From positions 310,001 to 374,000 of the forward strand of contig NZ_JAIVAL010000001.1 in NCBI RefSeq assembly GCF_020171985.1: 64,000 nt of DNA, given 5' to 3'. Under the pieces are notes generated by a model, which did not search any database, was not told the origin of the DNA, and saw only the letters and a program-made list of their open reading frames with translations. This document shows, one piece after another, positions 1 through 7,677 of the stretch. The stretch's first letter is position 1; each line of letters begins with the position of its first letter. The DNA is from Halobacillus halophilus (GTDB taxonomy: Bacteria > Bacillota > Bacilli > Bacillales > Halobacillaceae). The position numbers and the translations under genes were made by a program.

Positions 1-1341
1 CCGATTCACTGCCGTATAAATGGAAACTAGCGGATTAATAGCTCCAATCGGAAGATCTGAGCTGAGTGTAATGGGAATTTGAGCTTTATATAAGCTTTGA
101 AAAGCATCGCAGTAAGGAACAAGTTCTTCAGGCGTCCATTTTTCTTTTTTGTCCCATTCACCTAAAAGAAAAGAAGGCTGGGTTTCGATATAGGGTTTTA
201 AATCTGTTAATCGGCGGAACAGATCAGGAGCTAGTGTCTGAGCATGAATGATCCGATGTCTGCGGCTGCTAGTATCCACTCCATCCTGTTCAAGGGCTTC
301 GATAGCTTGTTCCACTGCCCTGTCACCTATGGCGTGCATAGCAACCTGCATGTTGTTTTCGGAAGCTGTTCTTACCATCTCGTTTAACTCCGACTGGGAA
401 TAAATTAATGTTCCTTGTGTATCTGGAGCTTCTGGGTAAGGGTTTCTCATGGCTGCTGTAAACAAACGCTGTGTGCCGTCTAGAAAGATTTTAATAGCAC
501 CCACTTTTACTTGATCCGTTCCATCTCCTGTTCGCATAGTGCTTTTATTTAGAAAACGATGCAAATCATCTATATTGAAGATATAGTGATGGAGTTGTGC
601 ATCAATCGGAAGCGTACCTTCCTGCTCTAATTCAGTATAAGCCTGCCATAGTTTGTCATAAGAACCTATAAAATTAATGTCGTCACTGTGTACGGAAGTA
701 ACACCCACTTCGCTTAAGTAAGGGACTGCAGCTGTTAAGGCTTCTTTCGCATCCTCTACTGAACGTCCCCAGAAATGGTGTTTGATATAATGGACGGCGG
801 TATCTTTGAAACGACCGGTCCAGTTCCCTTGATCATCTTTTTCCTTAAATTCTTCTGGTTCCTGTTCAAATCCTTTATCGTTTCTAAGCAGATCCATAGC
901 CTGCTCACTAATGACACACTCATGTCCATCCTGATGCATGAAGTAAATATAAGAGTTCACCTGTATTTCACTTAAGTCCTTTGCTGTCAGCAAATAATCA
1001 ATATCATCGAATTGAGCATCATTAAAACCTTTTCCGAAAATCCAATCATATTCTTCCAACTCATCATAGTGGGTCTCTACAAGGTTCTTCATTTCTTGCC
1101 AGCTGGTTACCTCTGTTAAATCCAATTCCTTCTTTAAGAGACCAAACCTTAACAAATGCATATGGCTGTCATTAAAAGAAGGGGCCAACACCTTCCCTTC
1201 TCCATCTTTCACCTGTTTATCTCCTTTATAAGGACTGTCATAAATGGCCGCAATTTTGTCCGCTTCTATTTCTACAGCATATCGGGTGTCTTGATCGTAT
1301 TGGGCTGATGGATCGTAAATTCTAACATTATCTATTACCAT
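1..1341 (-). CDS. YtcJ-like metal-dependent amidohydrolase, C-terminus cut by window edge
   Basis: An open frame runs from an ATG at 1341 off the left edge, giving 447 residues without a stop. The N-terminus has the small beta-sandwich start of composite-domain amidohydrolases, followed by a metal-binding HxH in the segment NDSHMHLLRFG near residue 67. Further on are a Lys-bearing segment (KVGAIKIFLDGT), AMHAIGD with its histidine, and LSSDLPIGAINPL with the likely catalytic aspartate. These are the hallmarks of the Amidohydro_3 (YtcJ/ExoK-like) family, which hydrolyses C-N bonds in cytosolic substrates that are mostly unknown. A run GGAGC lies before the ATG. Nothing nearby reveals the substrate. 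Family assignment is firm and function is open. Confidence 0.85.
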   Translation of the reverse strand, partial: MVIDNVRIYDPSAQYDQDTRYAVEIEADKIAAIYDSPYKGDKQVKDGEGKVLAPSFNDSHMHLLRFGLLKKELDLTEVTSWQEMKNLVETHYDELEEYDWIFGKGFNDAQFDDIDYLLTAKDLSEIQVNSYIYFMHQDGHECVISEQAMDLLRNDKGFEQEPEEFKEKDDQGNWTGRFKDTAVHYIKHHFWGRSVEDAKEALTAAVPYLSEVGVTSVHSDDINFIGSYDKLWQAYTELEQEGTLPIDAQLHHYIFNIDDLHRFLNKSTMRTGDGTDQVKVGAIKIFLDGTQRLFTAAMRNPYPEAPDTQGTLIYSQSELNEMVRTASENNMQVAMHAIGDRAVEQAIEALEQDGVDTSSRRHRIIHAQTLAPDLFRRLTDLKPYIETQPSFLLGEWDKKEKWTPEELVPYCDAFQSLYKAQIPITLSSDLPIGAINPLVSIYTAVNR

Positions 1342-1401
1342 AATAATTGCTCCTTTATACCTAATATTCTATATCCTTAACTTCCCGATATCCTGCACAC
1401 T

Positions 1402-1437
1402 AAACATAAATAACGGCAGCGCGTGAGCACTGCCGTG
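1402..1437 (-). terminator. Rho-independent terminator after DUF6501 gene
   Basis: An imperfect hairpin (ACGGCAG at 1413-1419 against CTGCCGT at 1430-1436, with inner GC pairs and a GTGA loop) is followed on the minus strand by a T-rich stretch. It lies just downstream of the stop at 1441. Confidence 0.65.
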
Positions 1438-1440
1438 AGA

Positions 1441-1644
1441 TTATACTTCTTTAAAGTAGTCTTTGTAAAAGCCGCCCATACGACCCGAATTATCAATAAC
1501 AAAATAAAATTCTTCACTTTCATTTTTTACATCATACCTTTTACCAGGCGTTAAAACATTGTCTACTACGAATTTGGCCGCATTATTATGGACGCATTCA
1601 ATTTGCTTAATAGTCGGGTTGTTTTCCCAAGTCTTATGAATCAT
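1441..1644 (-). CDS. DUF6501 family small protein
   Basis: This 67-residue protein starts at ATG 1644, the second of two in-frame ATGs. It was chosen because AAGGAGG lies 9 bases upstream of it, whereas the earlier ATG overlaps that site. The C-terminal half (VLTPGKRYDVKNE, then EEFYFVIDN, then GGFYKDYF) matches what I recall of the DUF6501 family of Bacillaceae. It has no signal peptide or membrane segment and is probably a small soluble beta-rich protein. Its role is unknown. It has its own terminator and appears monocistronic. Confidence 0.7.
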   Translation of the reverse strand: MIHKTWENNPTIKQIECVHNNAAKFVVDNVLTPGKRYDVKNESEEFYFVIDNSGRMGGFYKDYFKEV

Positions 1645-1736
1645 ACTTTTCATCCTCCTTATTCTTCTGTATTTCTATCATACCTTGAAATGGAGAAAGG
1701 ACTCAATCATTCATTCCAAACACTTTCATCAACAGA

Positions 1737-2351
1737 TTAGGTTAGGTATGTTTCATACCATTCTCTACCTGCCTTCACTTCTGATTCGGTCAGCTGATGT
1801 CCTGAGCTTTCCCAGTGATCTGTGATCTGTGCGCCTGCTTGTTCCAGTAGTTGTTTTAAATCAAGTGTTTCTTGAGCTGGACAAATGGGGTCATTTTCGC
1901 CCGCTCCAATAAATACAGGCAAGGCTTCCTGATCAGGGAGCTGAATACCTCTCCTTGGAACCATTGGATGAAATAATAAGGCTCCTTCCAGGCTTTTTTC
2001 ATAATGAAATAGCAAACTTCCAGCTATGTTGGCTCCGTTCGAATAACCAATAGCTACTACTTTATTGCGGTCAAAATCGTACGCATTTGCAGCTTCAGCA
2101 AGAAATTCATTTAACTCTCTCGTTCTAATGAGCAAGTCTTCTTCGTCGAAAACTCCTTCACGTAAACGTTTGAAGAAACGCGGCATTCCATTTTCCAATA
2201 TGTTTCCCCTGACTGATAAGACGGAGGCGTCAGGATCAATCATGGAAGCGACAGGAAGTAAATCCTTCTCCGTTCCGCCGGTGCCATGCAGCAACAGAAG
2301 GACACGTTCATTTCCAGGCTTTCCCTGCTCGAATATATGCTTCATTTTCAT
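1737..2351 (-). CDS. MhqD-like alpha/beta-hydrolase (carboxylesterase family)
   Basis: The protein has 204 residues, the usual length for the phospholipase/carboxylesterase group that includes B. subtilis MhqD. The fold markers are LLLLHGTGG (oxyanion region, near residue 20), the nucleophile elbow GYSNGAN with its serine near residue 104, an acidic residue in GAGENDPICP and the histidine in SSGHQL near the C-terminus, so the catalytic triad looks complete. MhqD belongs to the quinone and catechol stress response controlled by MhqR, but no MhqR or dioxygenase partner lies beside it here. The substrate therefore cannot be inferred from context. An AAAGGAG is about 12 bases before the ATG, a loose spacing. 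Confidence 0.75.
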   Translation of the reverse strand: MKMKHIFEQGKPGNERVLLLLHGTGGTEKDLLPVASMIDPDASVLSVRGNILENGMPRFFKRLREGVFDEEDLLIRTRELNEFLAEAANAYDFDRNKVVAIGYSNGANIAGSLLFHYEKSLEGALLFHPMVPRRGIQLPDQEALPVFIGAGENDPICPAQETLDLKQLLEQAGAQITDHWESSGHQLTESEVKAGREWYETYLT

Positions 2352-2442
2352 AGTAGATCGCTTCTCCTTTGCGTTATTCTTTAACTAGGTTATCGTCGAT
2401 TATCAGTTTATCTTTAATTCGAGATATAGTCAAAAAGAAGAT

Positions 2443-3471
2443 CTATGCGCTTTTGGGTAAGAACTTTTGGTAAAAAATTGGAAGGATGATTACGATAGTA
2501 AGGAGACGTATCATTTGCAATGAGCTTACTATGGCCGGCTGTCCACCTGCTGCCTGAGCCGTAAGAGCCATTTCTACCAATCCGCCTGGAGCAAGACTTA
2601 GCACAGCGGTTACCAAATCCATACCTGTCCACCCGGAAAGCAAAAATCCAAGAGCAATTCCAATTGCTATAATTATAATAGCCAATCCAAAATAAAGCAG
2701 ACAATATTTCCCCGCTTGCACGATATCGTTTATAGAAACGGAATGGCCGAGATGAACACCTATCATGATTTGCGCAGCAACAAAGAATAAATCCGGCATT
2801 TCATAGAGCGGAGTACCAATAGATTGAAGCAGGCCTATAATGAGCATAGGAACAATAACTAAAGCCGCTGGAATCCTTGATTTTAGGAAGTATGCGATAA
2901 AATATACTCCGCCATAGATGGCTATAGTCCATAACGATTCTTCCTGCATGTTGGAGTTCATTATTGAAGAAGAGGATTGATAAAACCAATGGGTAGCTGC
3001 AAAGGGAATAATAAATAATACACATATCAAGCGTATGGTATGAAATATAGTAACGAGAACTGTATTTGCTTTTAATGATTCACTGACTGCCATCATCGCA
3101 GAAAGCCCTCCAGGTGCACTCCCAATTAAACTGGTTGAGATATCGATTGCTGTTTTTCTTGAGATGAGATAGGCTAAAAACATGCTGAGAGAAATAAGCA
3201 CAAGAGAGAGTAATGTATAAGGAATAAAATAAGGAACAACTAAAGCAAACGTTTGTGTTGTAAAAGTGAGACCTATCTGAATACCAAGCAGTGCAAATGC
3301 TACGTTTCTTAGCGATACGTGACTAGTTGTTTCATAATTCCAACAGAATTTGAGCAACACCAGCCCGGCCACTGGACCAAGAATCCAGGGAAGAGGAAGC
3401 TTCAGCAGCCAGAATAGTATCCCGGCAATTAATGCTAACCCATAGGTAAGAATAGACTTTTGGATAGAAAT
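2443..3471 (-). CDS. AbrB family membrane permease
   Basis: This strongly hydrophobic protein of about 342 residues has roughly ten membrane segments arranged as two similar halves. Each half carries a glycine- and proline-rich signature: IGSAPGGLSAM in the first and LSLAPGGLVEMA in the second. This is the AbrB/YwbI-type duplication (Pfam AbrB), once linked to ammonia monooxygenase but now seen as putative transporters of unknown substrate. The start is unusual. A perfect AGGAGGTG sits so that the GTG at 3480 overlaps it, while an in-frame ATT at 3471 is 8 bases downstream of AGGAGG. No ATG is available nearby, so I place the start at ATT with the GTG as the alternative. Confidence 0.78.
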   Translation of the reverse strand: MSIQKSILTYGLALIAGILFWLLKLPLPWILGPVAGLVLLKFCWNYETTSHVSLRNVAFALLGIQIGLTFTTQTFALVVPYFIPYTLLSLVLISLSMFLAYLISRKTAIDISTSLIGSAPGGLSAMMAVSESLKANTVLVTIFHTIRLICVLFIIPFAATHWFYQSSSSIMNSNMQEESLWTIAIYGGVYFIAYFLKSRIPAALVIVPMLIIGLLQSIGTPLYEMPDLFFVAAQIMIGVHLGHSVSINDIVQAGKYCLLYFGLAIIIIAIGIALGFLLSGWTGMDLVTAVLSLAPGGLVEMALTAQAAGGQPAIVSSLQMIRLLTIVIILPIFYQKFLPKSA

Positions 3472-3562
3472 ATATAGCACCTCCTCACTTCTCTAATTGG
3501 ACCTCACAAACTGTTCGCACAATCCTGTACATATATAATAAGTTTAGAAAGGAGTTTGCTAA

Positions 3563-4231
3563 ATGGATAAATGGATTTACGGTTACGATCGTGCTCGCTC
3601 CCGTTTTAATCATCTACACCTGCGTAATTATTTCGAGAGTGACTTTGAAGATTTAATTCAAATTCAAAAAAAAGCCTTTCCTCCCCCTTTTCCACCAGAA
3701 CTATGGTGGAACGAAAAACAACTGGCTAATCATTTGGAAATTTTCCCACAGGGATGTATTTGCATAGAGGTAGATGGGGTCGTAGCAGGTTCAATGACCA
3801 CAATGATAACGGATATGACCAATGAAACCATCGATCATTCCTGGGATTCAATGACCGGTGAAGGAACCATGAGCACGCATAATCCAGAAGGAAATACTCT
3901 TTATGTAGTTGATCTATGTGTGGACCCCGAGTACCGTTCTTTGGGTCTTGGCCGGCAGCTCACTCAAGCCATGTATGAGAACGTCGTTCATTTGAATCTT
4001 GAACGTCTAGTTGGTGGTGCAAGGATGCCCCTGTACCATAAATACCATCAGGAACTCACCCCTGAAGAATATGTGAATCTTGTCATCCGGGCAGAGATTA
4101 AGGACCCGGTAATAACATTTTTATTAAAATCTGGTCGTTCCCCCATCAAACCGATGGCTGATTACATTCAGGATGAAGAGTCCTGCCATTACGGATTACT
4201 AACAGAATGGCGCAACCCCTTTTACAGTTAA
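3563..4231 (+). CDS. GNAT family N-acetyltransferase
   Basis: This 222-residue soluble protein contains the acetyl-CoA binding core of the GNAT superfamily: the beta-4 strand LYVVDLCVDPEYRSLGLGRQL (motif A, R-x-x-G-x-G, near residues 112-132) and a following helix. The N-terminal part (DFEDLIQIQKKAFP) is the usual first strand and helix. The C-terminal 60 residues have many aromatic and charged residues and resemble no specific subfamily that I can name. A GAAAGGAG lies about 10 bases before the ATG. The gene stands alone, convergent with the TetR gene. Its substrate (an amine on a metabolite, peptide or antibiotic) is not revealed. Confidence 0.85.
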   Translation: MDKWIYGYDRARSRFNHLHLRNYFESDFEDLIQIQKKAFPPPFPPELWWNEKQLANHLEIFPQGCICIEVDGVVAGSMTTMITDMTNETIDHSWDSMTGEGTMSTHNPEGNTLYVVDLCVDPEYRSLGLGRQLTQAMYENVVHLNLERLVGGARMPLYHKYHQELTPEEYVNLVIRAEIKDPVITFLLKSGRSPIKPMADYIQDEESCHYGLLTEWRNPFYS

Positions 4232-4236
4232 TTCAG

Positions 4237-4274
4237 GAAAAAGCCGCTTCCAGTATTGGCTGCGGCTTTTTTAT
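4237..4274. terminator. Bidirectional terminator between GNAT and TetR genes
   Basis: A hairpin of AAAAAGCCGC (4238-4247) with GCGGCTTTTT (4262-4271) has T-runs on both strands. It serves the two convergent genes, and the TetR stop codon lies in its right-hand T/A tract. Confidence 0.85.
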
Positions 4275-4852
4275 TGACCAGGTTTATGGGCAACACCATG
4301 TTCAATCATCCTAAAAAGCTGTGTAGCTAATTCATCTACTCCCATTCTCTTTCGGTTAGGGAATAGAATGGAGTGAAAAATCAAGTCACCGATCAAACCT
4401 GAATCTGTATTTTCATTCCATATGCCCGATTCTTTTGCGTCAGAAATCCAAAGCATCATCAGATCATAGGTTTTCATTAGATCTACATCTAATTCATTTT
4501 TGTAATGTATCGCTGCACTTTTATCGCTTGACTGCAGATCCTGAATCATCTTGTCAATTTGATAAATTTGAGCGTGTTCTAAAATGATTTGCAGCAATTG
4601 GAACAATTTCTGATTAGGAGGATCATCAGAAGGAATTCGATCAACTTTATCATTCATTTCCTTCATCATATTTTTCATATAGGCCAGCAGAAGTTCATCT
4701 TTGTTTTTGAAATATTCATAGAGTGTACTTCGTCCAACTTCCAGTAAATCAGCTATCTTTTTGAAATGCACACCATGTAAGCCCTCTGCTTGCAGTACTT
4801 CTCCCGTTACATCTAATACATCCTGCTTCGTTAAAGCTTTCTTTCGTCCCAA
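4271..4852 (-). CDS. TetR/AcrR family transcriptional regulator
   Basis: The protein has 193 residues. The N-terminal helix-turn-helix spans about residues 8-55 and includes the recognition segment FKKIADLLEVGRSTLYEYFKNKDELL, the most conserved part of the family. The helical C-terminal ligand/dimer domain is not diagnostic. The start is a TTG at 4852, 6 bases after GGAGGGG. Members normally bind short palindromes and repress a neighbouring transporter or enzyme gene. Here the neighbours are a convergent GNAT and an upstream msrAB on the same strand about 100 bases away, so the target is unclear. A perfect 16-base palindrome ahead of the RND pump gene near 30.7 kb is of the right type, but no physical link supports that pairing. 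Confidence 0.88.
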   Translation of the reverse strand: MGRKKALTKQDVLDVTGEVLQAEGLHGVHFKKIADLLEVGRSTLYEYFKNKDELLLAYMKNMMKEMNDKVDRIPSDDPPNQKLFQLLQIILEHAQIYQIDKMIQDLQSSDKSAAIHYKNELDVDLMKTYDLMMLWISDAKESGIWNENTDSGLIGDLIFHSILFPNRKRMGVDELATQLFRMIEHGVAHKPGQ

Positions 4853-4955
4853 TAAGAACCCCTCCCCTCTTATATTATTATAGCATCTACCTGCAAAAAC
4901 AGAGGGAAGGAGGATAAGCTCTATACATGTTAAAAGGAACGGTTATTCTCGCTCT

Positions 4956-5915
4956 CTATTCAAATAAATAAGTTAGATATCCATATCCCTTTTCTTCCAT
5001 TTCATGTTTAGGAACAAATTCTAAAGCAGCTGAGTTAATGCAGTAACGCATTCCCCCCTGTTCTTTCGGTCCATCATCAAAAACATGTCCAAGATGGGAG
5101 TCAGCGTATTCACTTCGCACCTCCGTTCGTCTCATTCCATGAGAAGTATCCATACTCTCTTTTACTTCCTGGGTTTCGATAGGTTTCGTGAAACTCGGCC
5201 AGCCGCATCCCGCGTCATATTTATCTTTGGAACTGAATAAAGGTTTTTTCGAGACAACATCAACATAAATACCTTCTTCTTCATGATCATGATAGGCATT
5301 TTGAAAAGGTCTTTCCGTAGCATCTTCCTGAGTAACTTTATATTGAATATCACTCAGGCGCTTCTTCAACTCTTCCTGATCCTTTTTATAGCCCCAGTGT
5401 TCTTTAATAAAACCTGCACGCCCAGACCCCTTTTTATACCGTTTATAATGAAAAGCGTTTTTCTTATGATAGTCCTGGTGCTTATCTTCTGCTGGATAGA
5501 ATGTCTCAGCAGGAAGAATTGGAGTGACGATTGGCTGCTTGAATTTACCTGATTCAATAAGCTTTTGTTTGCTTGCTTCAGCGACTTGACGCTGTTCTTC
5601 ATCGTGATAGTAAATCGCTGTCGTATATGATTCTCCGCGATCAGCAAACTGACCGCCATCGTCAGTTGGATCAATTTGCTGCCAGAATAGTTCGACCAGT
5701 CTTTCGTATGGAAAAACGTTGGGGTCATACGTAATTTGCACCGCTTCCTTATGACCCGTCTGCTCGGTGATCACATCCATATAGGTAGGGTTTTCCGTGT
5801 GACCTCCTGTATATCCGGAAACAATAGAGTCAATTCCTGGTCTTTCATCAAATGGTTCAACCATGCACCAGAAACATCCACCTGCAAATGTTGCTATTTT
5901 CAATTCATTATTCAT
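4956..5915 (-). CDS. msrAB: Fused peptide methionine sulfoxide reductase MsrA-MsrB
   Basis: This 319-residue bifunctional enzyme repairs both epimers of methionine sulfoxide. The N-terminal MsrA domain (about residues 5-170) has GGCFWC with nucleophile Cys14. The C-terminal MsrB domain (about 185-315) has GCGWPSF near residue 237, [11 protein letters not shown], and the catalytic Cys292 in RYCINSAAL. The usual CxxC zinc pairs of many MsrB proteins are not seen. The start at 5915 follows GGAGG by a proper spacing, and the longer frame upstream to 5990 lacks such a site. B. subtilis keeps these as two adjacent genes, so the fusion is a clear difference. The protein is cytosolic, with no signal peptide. 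Confidence 0.93.
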   Translation of the reverse strand: MNNELKIATFAGGCFWCMVEPFDERPGIDSIVSGYTGGHTENPTYMDVITEQTGHKEAVQITYDPNVFPYERLVELFWQQIDPTDDGGQFADRGESYTTAIYYHDEEQRQVAEASKQKLIESGKFKQPIVTPILPAETFYPAEDKHQDYHKKNAFHYKRYKKGSGRAGFIKEHWGYKKDQEELKKRLSDIQYKVTQEDATERPFQNAYHDHEEEGIYVDVVSKKPLFSSKDKYDAGCGWPSFTKPIETQEVKESMDTSHGMRRTEVRSEYADSHLGHVFDDGPKEQGGMRYCINSAALEFVPKHEMEEKGYGYLTYLFE

Positions 5916-5977
5916 TAATAAAACCTCCAATGCGTAGGTTGCTACATGTAAGCATGTCCTTATTCTTGCTAATAAAA

Positions 5978-6036
5978 GAAAAAAAATCAAGCCACACGCA
6001 CAGCCTAGATGTAAAGCTTGGGCTGTGATGTGCCTT
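5978..6036 (-). terminator. Terminator of the YqfQ-like gene, overlapping its 3' end
   Basis: AAGGCACATCACAGCC (minus strand, 6036-6021) pairs with GGCTGTGCGTGTGGCTT (6005-5989) with a few mismatches. A run of eight or more T residues follows. The 5' arm lies inside the last codons of the gene. Confidence 0.75.
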
Positions 6037-6523
6037 GACGCCTTCTTTTAGAAGAAGAACTGGTGCTTTTGGATTGTCCGGACGATTCAGATTTCGCGCT
6101 TGATATGGATTCAGACCCGAGACTTTCTTCTGCTTCTTCCCCATCTTCTTCATCTGGTTCATTCATAATTTTCATCATATTAATCATGGCAGGAATATTC
6201 TTTACCATCGGTCCATACTGCTGCACCATAGGTGCCGCACTTTGCATAGCTTTTAATGCCGTCTGCATATGCCCTAACCATCCTGCCCCGCCTGCTTTAG
6301 CTGCATTGCCAGCCGCTCCTAAAGCTTGTGTCCCTAAACCTGCGCCCCCGAATCCTGGGGCGCCGATTCCCGCTGCACCAAAACCAGGAAAACCTCCAGC
6401 ACTTCTAACTCCTTGATTAAATAAAGGTGCCATTGACCTCATCATACCCTGTGGTGCCATGTATGACTGTGGTCCGGGAAACATACCCATAGGAGGGAAA
6501 GGCGGTTGACCTATTGGAAACAT
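6005..6523 (-). CDS. yqfQ: YqfQ/VrrA-like low-complexity protein
   Basis: This 172-residue protein of biased composition has three parts. The N-terminus is rich in Pro, Met, Phe and Gly (about 1-45). A Gly/Ala-rich stretch runs to about 80. The middle helix ([36 protein letters not shown]) is the conserved core that I associate with the YqfQ-like/VrrA family. The C-terminal tail is acidic then Ser/Lys-rich. B. subtilis YqfQ belongs to this group and VrrA is its variable-repeat homologue in B. anthracis. No function is established, although a spore or coat link has been suggested for such proteins. The gene has its own terminator and lies between ung and msrAB. Confidence 0.7.
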   Translation of the reverse strand: MFPIGQPPFPPMGMFPGPQSYMAPQGMMRSMAPLFNQGVRSAGGFPGFGAAGIGAPGFGGAGLGTQALGAAGNAAKAGGAGWLGHMQTALKAMQSAAPMVQQYGPMVKNIPAMINMMKIMNEPDEEDGEEAEESLGSESISSAKSESSGQSKSTSSSSKRRRQGTSQPKLYI

Positions 6524-6586
6524 TCATAACCCCTCCGTAACTTAAGATACTGTAGCATATGCCCGATTCCGTAACTTGGTATGGGC

Positions 6587-7273
6587 TTACGGATCTTTAG
6601 GATTTGCAGGAAGCGCCCAGTTAACGGGCTCCTCTCCAATCTCCTCCAAGTATTGGTTCGCTTGTGAAAAAGGACGACTTCCAAAGAAACCTCGATGAGC
6701 CGATAGCGGGCTCGGATGAGGGGCTGTTAAAACTTTGTGTTTAGAGCGATCGATGGATTTCCCTTTCTTTTGAGCGTGTTTACCCCAAAGAATAAAGACA
6801 ACAGGTTTTTCCCGCTGGTTTAACATACGAACCACTTCGTCGGTGAACTTTTCCCACCCCATCCCCTGATGAGAATGTGCCTGGTGTGCTCTTACCGTTA
6901 GTACATTGTTAAGTAAGAGCACTCCTTCTTTAGCCCAGGAAACTAAATGGCCATGAGAAGGTGGTTCGATTCCAAGATCTTCTTTTAATTCTTTATAAAT
7001 GTTTTTCAGGGAAGGAGGAATGGTTACTCCTGGCTTAACAGAAAAACTGAACCCATGGGCCTGTTCAGGTCCATGGTAAGGATCCTGCCCTAAAATGACG
7101 ACTTTTGCGTTTTCATAAGATGTATATTGCAGAGCCGAAAAAATCTCATACATATCAGGATACACATCATAATTGCCATACTCTTTTTTTAATTTTTCCC
7201 GAAGATCCAAATAGTAGGGTTTATGAAATTCTTCTTCCAGAAGATTTCCCCAATCATTTTCCAGAACTTTCAT
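6587..7273 (-). CDS. ung: Uracil-DNA glycosylase
   Basis: This 228-residue family 1 UDG removes uracil from DNA in base excision repair. The water-activating loop GQDPYHG has its catalytic Asp at residue 64. The DNA-intercalation loop [14 protein letters not shown] carries the catalytic His and the minor-groove leucine-type loop near residue 185. The length and the central [11 protein letters not shown] strand match the bacterial family. It starts at ATG 7273. The gene is separated from yqfQ by about 60 bases on the same strand and could share a transcript. Confidence 0.96.
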   Translation of the reverse strand: MKVLENDWGNLLEEEFHKPYYLDLREKLKKEYGNYDVYPDMYEIFSALQYTSYENAKVVILGQDPYHGPEQAHGFSFSVKPGVTIPPSLKNIYKELKEDLGIEPPSHGHLVSWAKEGVLLLNNVLTVRAHQAHSHQGMGWEKFTDEVVRMLNQREKPVVFILWGKHAQKKGKSIDRSKHKVLTAPHPSPLSAHRGFFGSRPFSQANQYLEEIGEEPVNWALPANPKDP

Positions 7274-7403
7274 GGAAATAACCTCTCATTCTATTAGAAT
7301 ATCGTAGTGCGAAGGTGGAAGAGTGAAATTATTTCCTTTATCATCGGTCTACTATTTCCCGGGTAAGCGCATAATGCGACATCTACCCCTGCACATTTAA
7401 TCA

Positions 7404-7652
7404 CTAATTGACGGAATGTAATGAAACGAGACGGTATTTACAATAGGTGAAATGATTTTTAAAGGTTAATTCCTCGATTATTCCCGCCCCCAGCTGTTCA
7501 GATTGTAACGTGCGTTTAATGTCCAGCTTTTCATTTAATGGAAATATTCGATATCCCTCAAACACGATCTCAAATAAATTATCTTCTTCATTTAACCTTT
7601 GTTCTTTCCCATTCGTTATCAAAATCCATTCCATTGATAAAGGTGTGGCCAT
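7404..7652 (-). CDS. DUF2584 family protein
   Basis: This 82-residue protein carries the features I recall for DUF2584: a short beta-rich domain with EGYRIFPLNEKLDIKRT and a C-terminal YRLVSLHSVN. I chose ATG 7652 because GAGAGGGG lies upstream at normal distance and the sequence begins MATPLSMEW as in relatives. The frame can be extended to a TTG at 7691 inside the end of sbcC, but that extension is basic and unlike the family. It is the last gene after sbcD-sbcC on the same strand and is probably co-transcribed. Function is unknown. Confidence 0.75.
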   Translation of the reverse strand: MATPLSMEWILITNGKEQRLNEEDNLFEIVFEGYRIFPLNEKLDIKRTLQSEQLGAGIIEELTFKNHFTYCKYRLVSLHSVN

Positions 7653-7677
7653 CTCCTCTTCCCCTCTCTTTCTTCTC

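Noticed and set aside
2065-2388. 107-codon frame antisense to the MhqD-like gene
   Set aside because: It is fully opposite a well-supported gene and has no recognisable domain.
4271-4852. Idea that the TetR gene controls the RND pump at 30.7 kb
   Set aside because: No direct evidence; the genes are 26 kb apart and TetR regulators usually act on neighbours. Kept only as a test.
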